A stretch of DNA of 6,726 bases. Origin: Magnetovibrio sp. (lineage in GTDB: Bacteria > Pseudomonadota > Alphaproteobacteria > Rhodospirillales > Magnetovibrionaceae). Location: positions 1 through 6,726 of the forward strand of contig JAESUA010000053.1 of assembly GCA_016763255.1 (NCBI GenBank), in the 5' to 3' direction. The position numbers and the translations under genes are program-made. The first letter of the stretch is position 1, and every line of letters starts with the position of its first letter. The notes beneath the pieces are model-generated. The model ran no database searches. It had not been told where the DNA came from and worked only from the letters and a program-made list of their open reading frames with translations. This document shows, one piece after another, positions 5,391 to 6,726 of this stretch.

Positions 5391-5729
5391 TTAAGCGGCT
5401 TCGTAGGCGATGGAGTTGTCGTCGAACAGTTTTTGCAGCTCGCCGGCTTCATACATTTCTTTGATGATATCGCAGCCACCGACGAATTCGCCTTTGACGT
5501 AGAGCTGGGGGATGGTCGGCCAGCTGGAGTAGGCTTTGATGCCTTCGCGGATTTCCGGGTCCTGGAGCACGTCAACGCTCTTGAACTTCACCTGCATGGT
5601 GGTCAACGCGCCAACAACAGCTGCGGAAAAGCCGCATTGCGGGAACATCGGGTTGCCCTTCATGAACAGCACCACGTCGGTGCCGGAAACTTCGTCTTTG
5701 ATGCGGTCGAATACGGGATTGTCGCTCAT
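5391..5729 (-). CDS. grxD: Monothiol glutaredoxin, CGFS type (Grx4/GrxD)
   Basis: This 112-residue cytosolic protein is a single-domain monothiol glutaredoxin. It has KGNPMFPQCGFS (24-35) with active-site Cys32 in CGFS, WPTIPQLYVKGEFVGGCD (70-87) with cis-Pro74 and the glutathione-binding GGCD, and the usual length of about 110 residues. CGFS glutaredoxins bind a [2Fe-2S] cluster between two subunits using glutathione, or between one subunit and a BolA partner, and deliver or store clusters. The gene lies 26 bases after bolA on the same strand, so the two partners are probably made from one mRNA. An AAGGA site lies about 11 bases before the ATG. No residue of the active site is missing. Confidence 0.96.
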   Translation of the reverse strand: MSDNPVFDRIKDEVSGTDVVLFMKGNPMFPQCGFSAAVVGALTTMQVKFKSVDVLQDPEIREGIKAYSSWPTIPQLYVKGEFVGGCDIIKEMYEAGELQKLFDDNSIAYEAA

Positions 5730-5755
5730 GTTCTTGATCTTCCTTTGTTTGGCGC

Positions 5756-5995
5756 TTAAGCGTCTTCGGGTGCGGAGGTCTGGAGCCCCAGGGCGTGCAG
5801 TTCTTGGTCCATGCTGCCTTTGAGGGCGGCATAAACCATCTGGTGCTGTTGCACGCGGGACTTACCGATGAAGGCCTTGGAGACCACACGCGCGGCATAA
5901 TGATCGCCGTCTCCGCGTAAATCTTCAATATGCACCTCGGCGTCTGGCAGGCCTTCTTTGATCAGGCGTTCGATCTTTGCGGCTTCCATGGCCAT
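5756..5995 (-). CDS. bolA: BolA/IbaG-family protein, GrxD partner
   Basis: This 79-residue protein covers the whole BolA fold: KIERLIKEGLPDAEVHIEDL (7-26), GDGDHYAARVVSKAF (28-42) with His32 in the variable cluster-binding loop, and SRVQQHQMVYAALKG (46-60) with the conserved His51, ending HALGLQTSAPEDA. BolA proteins bind [2Fe-2S] clusters with CGFS glutaredoxins, and the grxD gene follows 26 bases downstream. The start at 5995 was chosen because AGGAG (6006-6010) lies 10 bases upstream, while the next ATG (5989) is 16 away. The in-frame ATG at 6070 would lie inside purL and adds residues with no BolA similarity. Whether it is cell-shape BolA or the iron-sulfur IbaG type cannot be settled, but the sequence and context favour the cluster-handling role. 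Confidence 0.94.
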   Translation of the reverse strand: MAMEAAKIERLIKEGLPDAEVHIEDLRGDGDHYAARVVSKAFIGKSRVQQHQMVYAALKGSMDQELHALGLQTSAPEDA

Positions 5996-6030
5996 CGGGG
6001 GGGATCTCCTCTTGCTTTTAATCTTTAGCT

Positions 6031-6726
6031 CTATTCGAAGTCGGGGTGCGCCATGTATTGGGGCATCCATGCTTCATGGGCTTTGCTCAATTGTGCCACA
6101 GATATGCGGTCGTTGTCGGCGATGGTCAAGTCCTGGCCCTGAACGGTGCCAATTTGCAGCGCAACAACACCAGCTGCCTTGGCTTTGGCCACCAATGCCG
6201 GGGCGTCCGTGGTGGTCGCCAGGTAACGGGCTTGGTCCTCGCCGAATAACCACGTATGCAGCGCCAAATCGCCGCTGTGGTCTTCGATCAAAGCACCCAG
6301 GCCTGATTTCATGGCCATTTCGGCGATGCCGACACCCAGGCCGCCATCCGACAAATCGTGACAGGCGGTGATGTTGCCCTGCAAAATTTGTGCGCGGACA
6401 AAATCGCCATTTTTGCGTTCCATCGCCAAATCGACGGGCGGGGCAGAACCTTCTTTGCGGCCTTCAATTTCGGCCAAATATTGGCTGCAGCCCATGTGTC
6501 CGGCGGTTTCGCTGATCAAAATGATGGTTTCACCTTCGGTCACAAAACCCATGCCGATGGCTTTGCTCACGTCTTGGATCAAGCCTACGCCACCGATGGT
6601 CGGGGTCGGCAAGATGCCTTGACCGTTGGTTTCATTATACAGCGAGACGTTGCCCGAGACGACCGGGTAATCCAGCGCGATGCAGGCCTCTGCGATGCCC
6701 TGAATGGCACCGACAAACTGGCCCAT
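6031..6726 (-). CDS. purL: Phosphoribosylformylglycinamidine synthase subunit PurL, C-terminal part
   Basis: These are the last 231 residues of PurL; the reading frame runs off the window edge, so the Met at 6726 is internal and not the start. PurL (about 730 residues for the small type used with PurS and PurQ) converts FGAR, ATP and glutamine-derived ammonia to FGAM in the cytosol, the fourth step of purine synthesis. Visible motifs, numbered from the window edge, are GNVSLYNE (25-32), TPTIGGVGLI (41-50), GHMGCSQYL (76-84) and the AIRS-family CHDLSDGGLGVGIAEMA (122-138). The stop TAG at 6031-6033 is followed by bolA after 35 bases with no terminator between, so purL, bolA and grxD are probably one transcript. 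This order is common in alphaproteobacteria. Confidence 0.96.
   Translation of the reverse strand: MGQFVGAIQGIAEACIALDYPVVSGNVSLYNETNGQGILPTPTIGGVGLIQDVSKAIGMGFVTEGETIILISETAGHMGCSQYLAEIEGRKEGSAPPVDLAMERKNGDFVRAQILQGNITACHDLSDGGLGVGIAEMAMKSGLGALIEDHSGDLALHTWLFGEDQARYLATTTDAPALVAKAKAAGVVALQIGTVQGQDLTIADNDRISVAQLSKAHEAWMPQYMAHPDFE

Noticed and set aside
5753..5762. Perfect palindrome CGCTTAAGCG at the bolA stop, with GCTTAAG repeats near the grxD stop (5380-5395)
   Set aside because: The repeats arise from Ala-TAA stop contexts (GCT/GCA-TAA-GC) and are too short to claim a regulatory site.

Overview
The window looks like an alphaproteobacterial chromosome, probably Rhodospirillales-like. It has the core purL-bolA-grxD gene order, about 55-58% G+C in lines counted by hand in the housekeeping and two-component genes, and a FixJ-type response regulator. 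The species cannot be named from this sequence alone.

Layout. Bases 1-41 hold what reads as the last codons of a + strand gene, ending in a sequence like the C-terminus of alphaproteobacterial ribosomal protein S4 (rpsD). A strong bidirectional terminator follows (76-107). A secreted diheme cytochrome c of the TsdA type (thiosulfate dehydrogenase / tetrathionate reductase family) lies on the - strand (139-1092). A divergent control region of about 340 bases separates it from a + strand two-component operon. That operon encodes a TtrS/ThsS-like sensor kinase with a PhnD-type periplasmic domain (1434-3284) and a TtrR/FixJ-like response regulator (3277-3879), the two overlapping by 8 bases. After a terminator (3965-3997) comes an A+T-richer stretch with a promoter/operator candidate. 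It leads into a two-gene overlapping cassette: a Panacea (SocA-like, DUF4065) protein, the antitoxin component of PanAT toxin-antitoxin systems, and an unrecognised partner with an LxWWDPxH C-terminal core (4257-5262). A third terminator (5327-5360) closes this block. On the - strand the core cluster purL (5'-truncated by the window edge) - bolA - grxD reads back towards it.

How the parts may work together. The simplest reading is that the two-component system senses thiosulfate or tetrathionate (or a related sulfur compound) in the periplasm and controls the divergent cytochrome gene, whose product interconverts thiosulfate and tetrathionate. The cytochrome, sensor and regulator would then form a compact sulfur-response locus. 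The toxin-antitoxin-like pair is an independent cassette next to it. Both sit in the convergent gap between two core loci (rpsD tail and grxD), which looks like a permissive site for accessory genes. GrxD and BolA are a known interacting pair in iron-sulfur cluster handling. PurL belongs to purine synthesis and is linked to them by conserved gene order rather than by function.

The most novel element is the Panacea partner gene, which could be an undescribed PanT toxin. The pairing of a TtrSR-like system with a TsdA-like cytochrome, rather than with ttrABC or phsABC, is the second point of interest.
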